A stretch of DNA of 64,000 nt from Hydractinia symbiolongicarpus (lineage: Eukaryota > Cnidaria > Hydrozoa > Anthoathecata > Hydractiniidae): the NCBI RefSeq assembly GCF_029227915.1, contig NC_079887.1, positions 25,171,650 through 25,235,649 on the forward strand. Reading direction: 5' to 3'. Position numbers and translations under genes: made by a program. Below are positions 12,618 to 24,469 of this stretch, piece by piece (the first letter of the stretch is position 1; each line of letters begins with the position of its first letter). Below the pieces are notes generated by a model. That model saw only the letters and a program-made list of their open reading frames with translations. It was not told the DNA's origin and searched no databases.

Positions 12618-15600
12618 TTGAGTTACAACGGTTGGGTCAAATATTCGTACCAACATGTATTTAGCGATACTTTTTCTGATATTACTTGGTTGTATGGCTT
12701 TTAACAGTGAAACCATTAACTGTGGGACTTAATTGAACTGATTATAGACTGTGACCTTATAAATGTGAAAGTGAGAGAATTGGACTCCAAGAAATAACAT
12801 TCTTCTTAATATGAAATGATTGCCGAAACTCAGCGATTACACTGAGCGCTGTGGTAGCGCTTAATTAAAAATTAAGAGAAAAAAGTCATTTTTTACTGTG
12901 GGAACAATCCTAGCCGTTATCGCGTGCTTAAGAAATAGCGACAGTTTCAAAACCTACATTTCATTGACTTTCTTACGGTGTCAATCCGTTTGAGTTACAA
13001 CGGTTGGGTCACATATTCGTACCAACATGTATTTAGCGATACTTTTTCTGATATTACTTGGTTGTATGGCTTTTAACAGTGAAACCATTAACTGTGGGAC
13101 TTAATTGAACTGATTATGGACTGTGACCTTATAAATGTGAAAGTGAGACAATTGGATTCCAAGAAATAACATTCTTCTTAATATGAAATGATTGCCGAAA
13201 CTCAGCGATTACACTGGGCGCTGTGGTAGCGCTTAATTAAAAATTAAGAGAAAAAAGTCATTTTTTACTGTGAGACCAATCCTAGCCGTTTTCGCGTGCT
13301 TAAGAAATAGCGACAGTTTCAAAACCTACATTTCATTGACTTCCCTACGGTGTCAATCCGTTTGAGTTACAACGGTTGGGTCACATATTCGTACCAACAT
13401 GTATTTAGCGATACTTTTTCTGATATTACTAGGTTGTATGGCTTTTAACAATGAAAACATTGACTGTGGGACTTAATTGAACTGATTATGGACTGTGACC
13501 TTATAAATGTGAAAGTGAGACAATTGGACTCCAAGATATAACATTCTTCTTAATATGAAATGATTGCCGAAACTCAACGATTACACTGGACGCTGTGGTA
13601 GCGCTTCAATTAAAAATTAAGATAAAAAAGTCATTTTTTACTGTGGGACCAATCCCAGCCGTTATCGCGTGCTTAAGAAATAGCGACAGTTTCAAAAACT
13701 ACATTTCATTTACTTTCTAACGGTGTCGGTCCGTTTGAGTTTCAACGGTTGGGTCACATATTCGTACCAACATGTATTTAGCGATATTTTTCTAATATTA
13801 CTAGGTTGCATCGCTTTTAACTATGAAACGATTGACTGTGGGACTTAATTGAACTAACTCTGGACTGTGACCTGATCAATGTGATAAATGACACAAATGG
13901 ACTCCAAGAAAAAACATTCTTCTTAATTTGACGTGATTGCCGCAAATCAGCGATTACACTGGGCGTTGTGGTAGCGCTTCATTTAAAAAATTAGATAAAT
14001 AAGTCGTTCTTTACTGTGGAACCAATCCCACCCGTTATCGCCCGCTGAAAAAATAGCGACAGTTTCAAAAACTACATTTCATTGACTTTCTAACAGTGTC
14101 AATCCGTTTGATTTACAACGGTTGAGTCACATATTCGTACCAACATGTATTTAGCGATACTTTTTCTGATATTACTAGGTTGTATGGCATTTAACAGTGA
14201 AACCTTTGAATGTGGGACTTAATTGAACTGATTATGGACTGTGACCTTATAAATGTGAAAGTGAGACAATTGGACTCCAAGAAATAACATTCTTCTTAAT
14301 ATGAAATGATTGCCGAAACTCAGCAGTTACACTGGGCGCTGTGGTAGCGCTTCATTTAAAAATTTAGATAAATAAGTCATTTCTTACTGTGGGACCAATC
14401 CTAGCCGTTATCCGGCGCTGAAGAAATAGAGACAATTTCAAAAAGTACATTTCATTGACTTTCCAACAGTATCAAAATGTTTGAGTTACAACGGTTGAGG
14501 CACATATTCTTATCTACATGTGTTTCGTGATATCTTTCCGTTATTACTAGGTTGTATCGCTTTTAACAGTGAAACGATTGACTGTGGGACTTAATTGAAC
14601 TGATTTTGGACTTTCACCTGATAAATGTGATAAATGAGACAATTGGACTCCAAGAAAAAACATTCTTCTTAATTTGACGTGATTGCCGGAACTCGGCAAT
14701 TACACTGGCCGCTGTGGTAGCGCTTCATTTAAAAAGTTAGATAAATGGGTCGTTCTTTACTGTGGGACCAATCCTATCCGTTATTGCACGCTGAAGAAAT
14801 AGCGACAGTTTCAAAACCTACATTTCATTGACTTTCTTACGGTGTCAATCCGCTTGAGTTACAACGGTTGGGTCAAATATTCGTACCAACATGTATTTAG
14901 CGATACTTTTTCTGATATTACTTGGTTGTATGGCTTTTAACAGTGAAACCATTAACTGTGGGACTTAATTGAACTGATTATAGACTGTGACCTTATAAAT
15001 GTGAAAGTGAGAGAATTGGACTCCAAGAAATAACATTCTTCTTAATATGAAATGATTGCCGAAACTCAGCGATTACACTGAGCGCTGTGGTAGCGCTTAA
15101 TTAAAAATTAAGAGAAAAAAGTCATTTTTTACTGTGGGAACAATCCTAGCCGTTATCGCGTGCTTAAGAAATAGCGACAGTTTCAAAACCTACATTTCAT
15201 TGACTTTCTTACGGTGTCAATCCGCTTGAGTTACAACGGTTGGGTCACATATTCGTACCAACATGTATTTAGCGATACTTTTTCTGATATTACTTGGTTG
15301 TATGGCTTTTAACAGTGAAACCATTAACTGTGGGACTTAATTGAACTGATTATGGACTGTGACCTTATAAATGTGAAAGTGAGACAATTGGATTCCAAGA
15401 AATAACATTCTTCTTAATATGAAATGATTGCCGAAACTCAGCGATTACACTGGGCGCTGTGGTAGCGCTTAATTAAAAATTAAGAGAAAAAAGTCATTTT
15501 TTACTGTGAGACCAATCCTAGCCGTTTTCGCGTGCTTAAGAAATAGCGACAGTTTCAAAACCTACATTTCATTGACTTCCCTACGGTGTCAATCCGTTTG

Positions 15601-16951
15601 AGTTACAACGGTTGGGTCACATATTCGTACCAACATGTATTTAGCGATACTTTTTCTGATATTACTAGGTTGTATGGCTTTTAACAATGAAAACATTGAC
15701 TGTGGGACTTAATTGAACTGATTATGGACTGTGACCTTATAAATGTGAAAGTGAGACAATTGGACTCCAAGATATAACATTCTTCTTAATATGAAATGAT
15801 TGCCGAAACTCAACGATTACACTGGACGCTGTGGTAGCGCTTCAATTAAAAATTAAGATAAAAAAGTCATTTTTTACTGTGGGACAAATCCCAGCCGTTA
15901 TCGCGTGCTTAAGAAATAGCGACAGTTTCAAAAACTACATTTCATTTACTTTCTAACGGTGTCGGTCCGTTTGAGTTTCAACGGTTGGGTCACATATTCG
16001 TACCAACATGTATTTAGCGATATTTTTCTAATATTACTAGGTTGCATCGCTTTTAACTATGAAACGATTGACTGTGGGACTTAATTGAACTAACTCTGGA
16101 CTGTGACCTGATCAATGTGATAAATGACACAAATGGACTCCAAGAAAAAACATTCTTCTTAATTTGACGTGATTGCCGCAAATCAGCGATTACACTGGGC
16201 GTTGTGGTAGCGCTTCATTTAAAAAATTAGATAAATAAGTCGTTCTTTACTGTGGAACCAATCCCACCCGTTATCGCCCGCTGAAAAAATAGCGACAGTT
16301 TCAAAAACTACATTTCATTGACTTTCTAACAGTGTCAATCCGTTTGATTTACAACGGTTGAGTCACATATTCGTACCAACATGTATTTAGCGATACTTTT
16401 TCTGATATTACTAGGTTGTATGGCATTTAACAGTGAAACCTTTGAATGTGGGACTTAATTGAACTGATTATGGACTGTGACCTTATAAATGTGAAAGTGA
16501 GACAATTGGACTCCAAGAAATAACATTCTTCTTAATATGAAATGATTGCCGAAACTCAGCAGTTACACTGGGCGCTGTGGTAGCGCTTCATTTAAAAATT
16601 TAGATAAATAAGTCATTTCTTACTGTGGGACCAATCCTAGCCGTTATCCGGCGCTGAAGAAATAGAGACAATTTCAAAAAGTACATTTCATTGACTTTCC
16701 AACAGTATCAAAATGTTTGAGTTACAACGGTTGAGGCACATATTCTTATCTACATGTGTTTCGTGATATCTTTCCGTTATTACTAGGTTGTATCGCTTTT
16801 AACAGTGAAACGATTGACTGTGGGACTTAATTGAACTGATTTTGGACTTTCACCTGATAAATGTGATAAATGAGACAATTGGACTCCAAGAAAAAACATT
16901 CTTCTTAATTTGACGTGATTGCCGGAACTCGGCAATTACACTGGCCGCTGT
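12480..16951 (+). repeat. 6-monomer HOR (2 x 2236 bp)
   Basis: 12480-14715 and 14716-16951 match almost base for base. The private GGTTGGGTCAAATATTCG variant recurs 2236 bp apart (12635 and 14871), and so do AGGATTCCAAG-type and CAAAATGTTTGAG variants. A visible difference is GGGACCAATCCCAG against GGGACAAATCCCAG, near 13646 and 15882. The first copy follows directly from the 2-mer HOR and shares its GATAAATGGGTCG variant. The second ends where TTTAAGAGTTTAG replaces TTTAAAAAGTTAG. Confidence 0.9.
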
Positions 16952-18539
16952 GGTAGCGCTTCATTTAAGAGTTTAGATAAATAAGTCATTCTTTACTGTG
17001 GGACCAATCCTATCCATTATCGGGCGCTGAAGAAATAGCGACTGTTTCAAAAACTACATTTCCATGACTTTCTAACGGTGTCAGTCCATTTCAGTTACAA
17101 CGGTTTGGTCACAAATACGTACCAACATGTATTTAGCGATATTTTTCTGATATTATTAGGTTGCATCGCTTTTAACTATGAAACGATTGACTGTGGGACT
17201 TAACTGAACTAACTTTGGCCTGTGACCTGATAAATGTGATAAATGAGACAATTGGACTCCAAGAAATAACATTCTTGTTAATTTGACATGATTTCCGAAA
17301 CTCAGCGATTACACTGGGCTCTGTGGTAGCGCTTCATTTAAGAATTAAGATAAAAAAGTCATTTTTTTATTGTGGGACCAATCCTAGACGTTATCGCGCG
17401 CTGAGGAAATAGCGACAGTTTCGAAAACTACATTTCATTGACTTTCTAACAGTACTAATCCGTTTGAGTTTTATGGACTGTGACCTTATAAATGTGAAAG
17501 TGAGACAATTGGACTCCAAGAAATAACATTCTTCTTAATATGAAATGATTGCCGAAACTCAGCGATTACACTGGGCTCTCTGGTAGCGCTTCATTTAAGA
17601 ATTAAGATAAAAAAGTCATATTTTTTATTGTGGGATTAATCCTAGCCGTTATCGCGTGCTTAAGAAATAGCGACAGTTTCAAGAACTACATTTCATTCAC
17701 TTTCTAACGGTGTCAGTCCGGTTGAGTTTCAACGGTTGGGTCACATATTCGTACCAACATGTATTTAGCGATATTTATCTGATATTACTAGATTGCATCG
17801 CTTTTAACAGTGAAACGATTGACTGTGGGACTTAATTGAACTAACTCTGGACTGTGACCTGATCAATGTGATAAATGACACAAATGGACTCCAAGAAAAA
17901 ACATTCTTCTTACTTTGACGTGATTGCCGGAAATCAGCGATTACACTGGGTGGTGTGGTAGCGCTTCATTTAAAAAGTTAGATAAATGAGTCGTTCTTTA
18001 CTGTGGGACCAATCCTATCCGTTATTGCACGCTGAAGAAAGAGCGACAGTTTCAAAACCTACATTTCATTGACTTTCTTACGGTGTCAATCCGCTTGAGT
18101 TACAACGGTTGGGTCACATATTCGTACCAACATGTATTTAGCGATACTTTTTCTGATATTACTAGGTTGTATGGCTTTTAACATTGAAACCATTGACTGT
18201 TGGACTTAATTGAACTGATTATGGACTGTGAAATTATAAATGTGAAAGTGAGACAATTGGACTCCAAGAAATAACATTCTTCTTAATATGAAATGATTCC
18301 CAAAACTCAGCGATTACACTGGGCGCTGTGGTAGCGCTTCAATTAAAAATTAAGATAAAAAAGTCATTTTTTACTGTGGGACCAATCCTATCCGTTATTG
18401 CACGCTGAAGAAATAGCGACAGTTTCAAAACCTACATTTTATTGACTTTCTTACGGTGTCAATCCGTTTTAGTTACAACGGTTGTGTCACATATTCGTAC
18501 CAACATGTAATTAATGAAACTTTTTCTGATATTACTAGG
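16952..18539 (+). repeat. Non-periodic satellite monomers between HOR blocks
   Basis: About four monomers without an exact long period. They include the truncated monomer at 17464-17721 and the first appearance of a variant with CTGGGCTCTCTGG and GTGGGATTAATCC (from 17571), which recurs at 18692 and 19811. I see no gene, RNA gene or transposon here. Confidence 0.8.
17464..17721 (+). repeat. Truncated satellite monomer (258 bp)
   Basis: The unit starts normally with TTGAGTT and then jumps to TTATGGACTGTGACC, losing about 117 bp (phases 8 to 124). The next monomer starts in phase at 17722. The junction is clean, with no inserted bases, and lies at 17470-17471. This truncation is seen only once in the window, so unlike the 230-bp truncated form it has not been amplified here. 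Confidence 0.85.
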
Positions 18540-20920
18540 TTGTATGACTTTTAACAGTGAAACCATTGACTGTGGGACTTAATTGAACTGATTATGGACT
18601 GTGACCTTATAAATGTGAAAGTGAGACAATTGGACTCCAAGAAATAACATTCTTCTTAATATGAAATGATTGCCGAAACTCAGCGATTACACTGGGCTCT
18701 CTGGTAGCGCTTCATTTAAGAATTAAGATAAAAAAGTCATATTTTTTATTGTGGGATTAATCCTAGCCGTTATCGCGTGCTTAAGAAATAGCGACAGTTT
18801 CAAGAACTACATTTCATTGACTTTCTAACGGTGTCAGTCCGGTTTAATTTCAACGGTTGGGTCACATATTCGTACCAACATGTATTTAGCGATATTTATC
18901 TGATATTACTAGGTTGTATGGCTTTTAACAATGAAACCATTGACTCTGGGACTTAATTTAACTGATTATGGACTGTGACCTTATAAATGTGAAAGTGAGA
19001 CAATTGGACTCCAAGAAATAACATTCTTCTTAATATGAAATGATTGCCGAAACTCAGCGATTACACTGGGCGCTGTGGTAGCGCTTCAATTAAAAATTAA
19101 GATAAAAAATTCATTTTTTACTGTGGGACCAATCCTAGCCGTTATCGCGTGCTTAAGAAATAGCGACAGTTTCAAAAACTACATTTCAATGACTTTCTAA
19201 CGGTGTCGGTTCGTTTGAGTTTCAACGGTTGGGTCACATATTCGTACCAACATGTATTTAGCGATATTTATCTGATATTACTAGGTTGCATCGCTTTTAA
19301 CAGTGAAACGATTGACTGTGGGACTTAATTGAACTAACTCTGGACTGTGACCTGATCAATGTGATAAATAACACAAATGGACTCAAAGAAAAAGCAGTCT
19401 TCTTAATTTGACGTGATTGCCGGAAATCAGCGATTACACTGGGCGTTGTGGTACGCTTCATTTAAAAATTTAGACAAATGAGTCGTTCTTTACTGTGGGA
19501 CCAATCCTATCCGTTATGGCACGCTGAAGAAATAGCGACAGTTTCAAAACCTTCATTTCATTGACTTTCTTACGGTGTCAATCCGTTTGAGTTACAACGG
19601 TTGGGTCACATATTCGTACAAACATGTATTTAGCGATACTTTTTCTGATATTACTAGGTTGTATGGCTTTTAACAGTGAAACCATTGACTGTGGGACTTA
19701 ATTGAACTGATTATGGACTGTGACCTTATAAATGTGAAAGTGAGACAATTGGACTCCAAGAAATAACATTCTTCTTAATATGAAATGATTGCCGAAACTC
19801 AGCGATTACACTGGGCTCTCTGGTAGCGCTTCATTTAAGAATTAAGATAAAAAAGTCATATTTTTTATTGTGGGATTAATCCTAGCCGTTATCGCGTGCT
19901 TAAGAAATAGCGACAGTTTCAAGAACTACATTTCATTGACTTTCTAACGGTGTCAGTCCGGTTGAGTTTCAACGGTTGGGTCACATATTCGTACCAACAT
20001 GTATTTAGCGATATTTATCTGATATTACTAGGTTGTATGGCTTTTAACAATGAAACCATTGACTCTGGGACTTAATTTAACTGATTATGGACTGTGACCT
20101 TATAAATGTGAAAGTGAGACAATTGGACTCCAAGAAATAACATTCTTCTTAATATGAAATGATTGCCGAAACTCAGCGATTACACTGGGCGCTGTGGTAG
20201 CGCTTCAATTAAAAATTAAGATAAAAAAGTCATTTTTTACTGTCGGACCAATCCTAGCCGTTATCGCGTGCTTAAGAAATAGCGACAGTTTCAAAAACTA
20301 CATTTCAATGACTTTCTAACGGTGTCGGTTCGTTTGAGTTTCAACGGTTGGGTCACATATTCGTACCAACATGTATTTAGCGATATTTATCTGATATTAC
20401 TAGGTTGCATCGCTTTTAACAGTGAAACGATTGACTGTGGGACTTAATTGAACTAACTCTGGACTGTGACCTGATCAATGTGATAAATAACACAAATGGA
20501 CTCAAAGAAAAAGCAGTCTTCTTAATTTGACGTGATTGCCGGAAATCAGCGATTACACTGGGCGTTGTGGTAGCGCTTCATTTAAAAATTTAGACAAATG
20601 AGTCGTTCTTTACTGTGGGACCAATCCTATCCGTTATGGCACGCTGAAGAAATAGCGACAGTTTCAAAACCTTCATTTCATTGACTTTCTTACGGTGTCA
20701 ATCCGTTTGAGTTACAACGGTTGGGTCACATATTCGTACAAACATGTATTTAGCGATACTTTTTCTGATATTACTAGGTTGTATGGCTTTTAACAGTGAA
20801 ACCATTGACTGTGGGACTTAATTGAACTGATTATGGACTGTGACCTTATAAATGTGAAAGTGAGACAATTGGACTCCAAGAAATAACATTCTTCTTAATA
20901 TGAAATGATTGCCGAAACTC
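18540..20920 (+). repeat. 3-monomer tandem repeat (period 1119 bp)
   Basis: The variant CTGGGCTCTCTGGTAGCG at 18692 recurs at 19811. A monomer with AATGAAACCATTGACTCTGG follows each time, and a CTCAAAGAAAAAGCAGTC variant appears in both (near 19382 and 20501). The first copy lacks one G in GTGGTACGCTTC near 19450, where the second has GTGGTAGCGCTTC. The spacing is 1119 bp, three monomers. Confidence 0.85.
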
Positions 20921-22695
20921 AGCAATTACACTGGGCCCTGTGGTAGCGCTTCATTTAAAAATTTAGATAAATAAGTCATTTCTTACTGTGGGACCAATCC
21001 TAGCCGTTATCCCGCGCTGAAGAAATAGAGAAAATTTCAAAAAGTACATTTCAGTGACTTTCCAACAGTATCAATCCGTTTGAGTTACAACGGTTGAGGC
21101 ACATATTCTTACCAACATGTATTTCTTGATATTTTTCCGTTATTACTAGGTTGTATCGCTTTTAACAGTGAAACGATTGACTGTGGGACTTAATTGAACT
21201 GATTATGGACTGTGACCTTATAAATGTGAAAGTGAGACAATTGGACTCCAAGAAATAACATTCTTCTTAATATGAAATGATTGCCGAAACTCAGCGATTA
21301 CACTGGGCGATGTGGTAGCGCTTCAATTAAAAATTAAGATAAAAAAGTCATTTTTTACTGTGGGATTAATCCTAGCCGTTATCGCGTGTTTAAGAAATAG
21401 CGACAGTTTCAAAAACTACATTTCATTGACTTTCTAACGGTGTCGGTCCGTTTGAGTTTCAACGGTTGGGTCACATATTCGTACCAACATGTATTTAGCG
21501 ATATTTATCTGATATTACTAGGTTGTATGGCTTTTAACAATGAAACCATTGACTCTGGGACTTAATTTAACTGATTATGGACTGTGACCTTATAAATGTG
21601 AAAGTGAGACAATTGGACTCCAAGAAATAACATTCTTCTTAATATGAAATGATTGCCGAAACTCAGCGATTACACTGGGCGCTGTGGTAGCGCTTCAATT
21701 AAAAATTAAGATAAAAAAGTCATTTTTTACTGTGGGACCAATCCTAGCTGTTATCGCGTGCTTAAGAAATAGCGACAGTTTCAAAAACTACATTTCAATG
21801 ACTTTCTAACGGTGTCGGTTCGTTTGAGTTTCAACGGTTGGGTCACATATTCGTACCAACATGTATTTAGCGATAAATATCTGATATTACTAGGTTGCAT
21901 CGCTTTTAACAGTGAAACGATTGACTGTGGGACTTAATTGAACTAACTCTGGACTGTGACCTGATCAATGTGATAAATAACACAAATGGACTTAAAGAAA
22001 AAGCAGTCTTCTTAATTTGACGTGATTGCCGGAAATCAGCGATTACACTGGGCGTTGTGGTAGCGCTTCATTTAAAAATTTAGACAAATGAGTCGTTCTT
22101 TACTGTGGGACCAATCCTATCCGTTATGGCACGCTGAAGAAATAGGGATAGTTTCAAAAACTACATTTCATTGACTTTCTTACGGTGTCAATCCGTTTGA
22201 GTTACAACGGTTGGGTCACATATTCGTACCAACATGTATTTAGCGATACTTTTTCTGATATTACTAGGTTGTATGGCTTTTAACAGTGAAACCATTGACT
22301 GTGGGACTTAATTGAACTGATTATGGACTGTGACCTTATAAATGTGAAAGTGAGACAATTGGACTCCAAGAAATAACATTCTTCTTAATATGAAATGATT
22401 GCCGAAACTCAGCAATTACACTGGGCCCTGTGGTAGCGCTTCATTTAAAAATTTAGATAAATAAGTCATTTCTTACTGTGGGACCAATCCTAGCCGTTAT
22501 CCTGCGCTGAAGAAATAGAGAAAATTTCAAAAAGTACATTTCAGTGACTTTCCAACAGTATCAATCCGTTTGAGTTACAACGGTTGAGGCACATATTCTT
22601 ACCAACATGTATTTCTTGATATCTTTCCGTTATTACTAGGTTGTATCGCTTTTAACAGTGAAACGATTGACTGTGGGACTTAATTGAACTGATTT
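19868..22695 (+). repeat. 4-monomer tandem duplication (period 1490 bp)
   Basis: 19868-21357 and 21358-22695 carry the same sequence. CTGGGCCCTGTGG occurs at 20931 and 22421, GAGAAAATTTCAAAAAGTAC follows both, and GTGGGATTAATCC opens both. The second copy stops matching near 22695, where GATTTTGGACTTTGACC replaces GATTATGGACTGTGACC. This block overlaps the 1119-bp repeat, so it formed by duplicating part of that repeat plus a fourth monomer. Confidence 0.8.
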
Positions 22696-23544
22696 TGGAC
22701 TTTGACCTGATAAATGTGATAAATGAGACAATTGGATTCCAAGAAATAACATTCTTGTTAATTTGACATGATTGCCGAAACTCAGCGAGTACACTGGGCG
22801 CTGCGGTAGCGTTTCAATTAAAAATTAAGATAAAAAAGTCATTTTTCACTGTGGGACCAATCCTAGCCGTTATCGCGTGCTTAAGAAATAGCGACAGTTT
22901 CAAAAACTACATTTCATTGTCTTTATAACGGTGTCGGTCCGTTTGAGTTTCAACGGTTGGGTCACATATTCGTACCAACATGTATTTAGCGATATTTATC
23001 TGATATTACTAGGTTGCATCGCTTTTAACAGTGAAACGATTGACTGTGGGACTTAATTGAACTAACTCTGCACTGTGACCTGATCAATGTGATAAATGAC
23101 GCAAATGGACTCCAAGAAAAAACATTCTTCTTAATTTGACGTGATTGCCGGAAATCAGCGATTACACTGGGCGTTGTGGTAACGCTTCGTTTAAAAAGTT
23201 AGATAAATGAGTCGTTCTTTACTGTGGGACCAATCCTATCCGTTATTGCACGCTGAAAAAATAGCGACAGTTTCAAAACCTACATTTCATTGACTTTCTT
23301 ACGGTGTCAATCCGTTTGAGTTACAACGGTTGGGTCACATATTCGTACCAACATGTATTTAGCGATACTTTTTCTGATATTACTTGGTTGTATGGCTTTT
23401 AACAGTGAAACCATTGACTGTGGGACTTAATTGAACTGATTATGGACTGTGACCTGATAAATGTGATAAATGAGACAATTGGACTCCAAGAAATAACATT
23501 CTTGTTAATTTGACATGATTGCCGAAACTCAGCAATTACACTGG

Positions 23545-23559
23545 GCGCTGTGGTAGCGC
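23545..23559 (+). other. GCGCT-GTGGT-AGCGC hairpin of the monomer (example)
   Basis: A perfect 5-bp inverted repeat with a 5-base loop, present once per monomer near phase 230. It is intact in many monomers. It is weakened or broken in others, which have GCGTT, GCTCT, GCCCT or CCGCT in the left arm. The right arm AGCGC is more constant. Confidence 0.6.
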
Positions 23560-23673
23560 TTCATTTAAAAATTTAGATAAATAAGTCATTTTTTACTGTG
23601 GGACCAATCCTATCCGTTATCGCGCGCTGAAGAAATAGCGATAGTTTCAAAAACTACATTTCATTGACTTTCT

Positions 23674-23703
23674 AACGGTGTCAGTCCGTTTGAGTTACAA
23701 CGG
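23674..23703 (+). other. AACGG / CCGTT / AACGG dyad cluster of the monomer (example)
   Basis: AACGG at 23674-23678, CCGTT at 23686-23690 and AACGG at 23699-23703 form two overlapping inverted repeats with 7- and 8-base spacers. A fourth half-site, CCGTTA, lies 60 bp upstream at 23614. The CCGTT/AACGG pair straddles the phase-1 landmark and is kept in most monomers. Some have lost the first half-site (AAAAGTATC or AACAGTATC variants) or altered the third (AACGTTTGG). AACGG is the core of Myb-type DNA-binding sites, but no binding protein can be inferred with confidence. Confidence 0.6.
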
Positions 23704-24062
23704 TTGGGTCACATATTCGTACCAACATGTATTTAGCGATATTTTTCTCATATTACTTGGTTGCATCGCTTTTAACTATGAAACGATTGACTGTGGGACT
23801 TAATTGAACTGACTTTGGACTGTCACCTGATAAATGTGACAAATGAGACAATTGGACTCCAAGAAATAACATTTTTTCTAATTTGACGTGATTACCGGAA
23901 CTCAGCGATTACATTGGGCGCTGTGGCAGCGCTTTATTTAAAAGTTTAGGTAAATAAGTCATTCTTTACTGTGGGACCAATCCTAGCCGTTAACGCGCGC
24001 TAAAGAAATAGCGACAGTTTCAAAAACTACATTTCATAGACTTTCTAAAAGTATCAATCCGT
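23690..24062 (+). repeat. Example full-length monomer (373 bp)
   Basis: This unit is typical of the array and serves as a phase reference, taking the TTGAG landmark as phase 1. In order it contains the AACGG half of a dyad just after the start, the ACATGTATTTAGCGATA block near phase 33, GACTGTGGGACTTAATTG near phase 100, and a TGATAAATGTG block near phase 140 (other monomers have TTATAAATGTG). Then come GACTCCAAGAAATAACATT near phase 165, a GCGCT/AGCGC hairpin near phase 230, GTGGGACCAATCC with a CCAAT pentamer near phase 285, and the closing CTTTC...CCG segment. Two broad monomer flavours alternate. One has GATTATGG, TTATAAATGTGAAAG and TTAATATGAAATG. The other has AACTTTGG or AACTCTGG, TGATAAATGTG and TTAATTTGACGTG. 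A third flavour has GAGGCACATATTCTTACC. Confidence 0.9.
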
Positions 24063-24469
24063 TTGAGTTACAACAGTTGGTTCACATATTCGTACCAACA
24101 TGTATTTCTTGATATTATTCTGGTATTACTAGGTTGCATCGCTTTTAACAATGAAACGATTGACTGTAGGACTTAATTGAACTAACTTTGGACAGTAACC
24201 TGATAAATGTAATCAATGAGAAAATTGGACTCCAAGAAATAACATTCTTCTTAATTTGACGTGATTGCCGGAACTCAGCGATTACACTGGACGCTGTGAT
24301 AGCGCTTCATTTAAAAAATTAGATAAATAAGTCATTCTTTACTGTGGGACCAATCCTATCCGTTATCGCGCGCTGAAGAAATAGCGAAAGTTTCAAAAAC
24401 TACATTTCATTGACTTTCTAACGGTGTCAGTCCGTTTGACTTACAACGGTTGGGTCACATATTCGTACC

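Larger units (their letters stand above)
22696..24469 (+). repeat. Satellite monomers without a clear HOR
   Basis: Nearly five monomers of mixed flavour. They mark the change from the flavour rich in TTATAAATGTGAAAG on the left to the one rich in TGTATTTCTTGATATTATTC and AATGTAATCAATGAG on the right. There is no gene, RNA gene or transposon that I can see. Confidence 0.75.

Noticed and set aside
23550-23562. Descent of the satellite from the SINE or a tRNA, because both contain GTGGTAG followed by GC.
   Set aside because: The similarity is about ten bases and does not extend. No B box lies at the expected distance in the satellite. Chance is enough.
23720-23740. A CENP-B box in ATTCGTACCAACATGT.
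   Set aside because: TTCG and the downstream A match the box, but the essential CGGG is absent (ATGT instead). I found no better candidate in the monomer.
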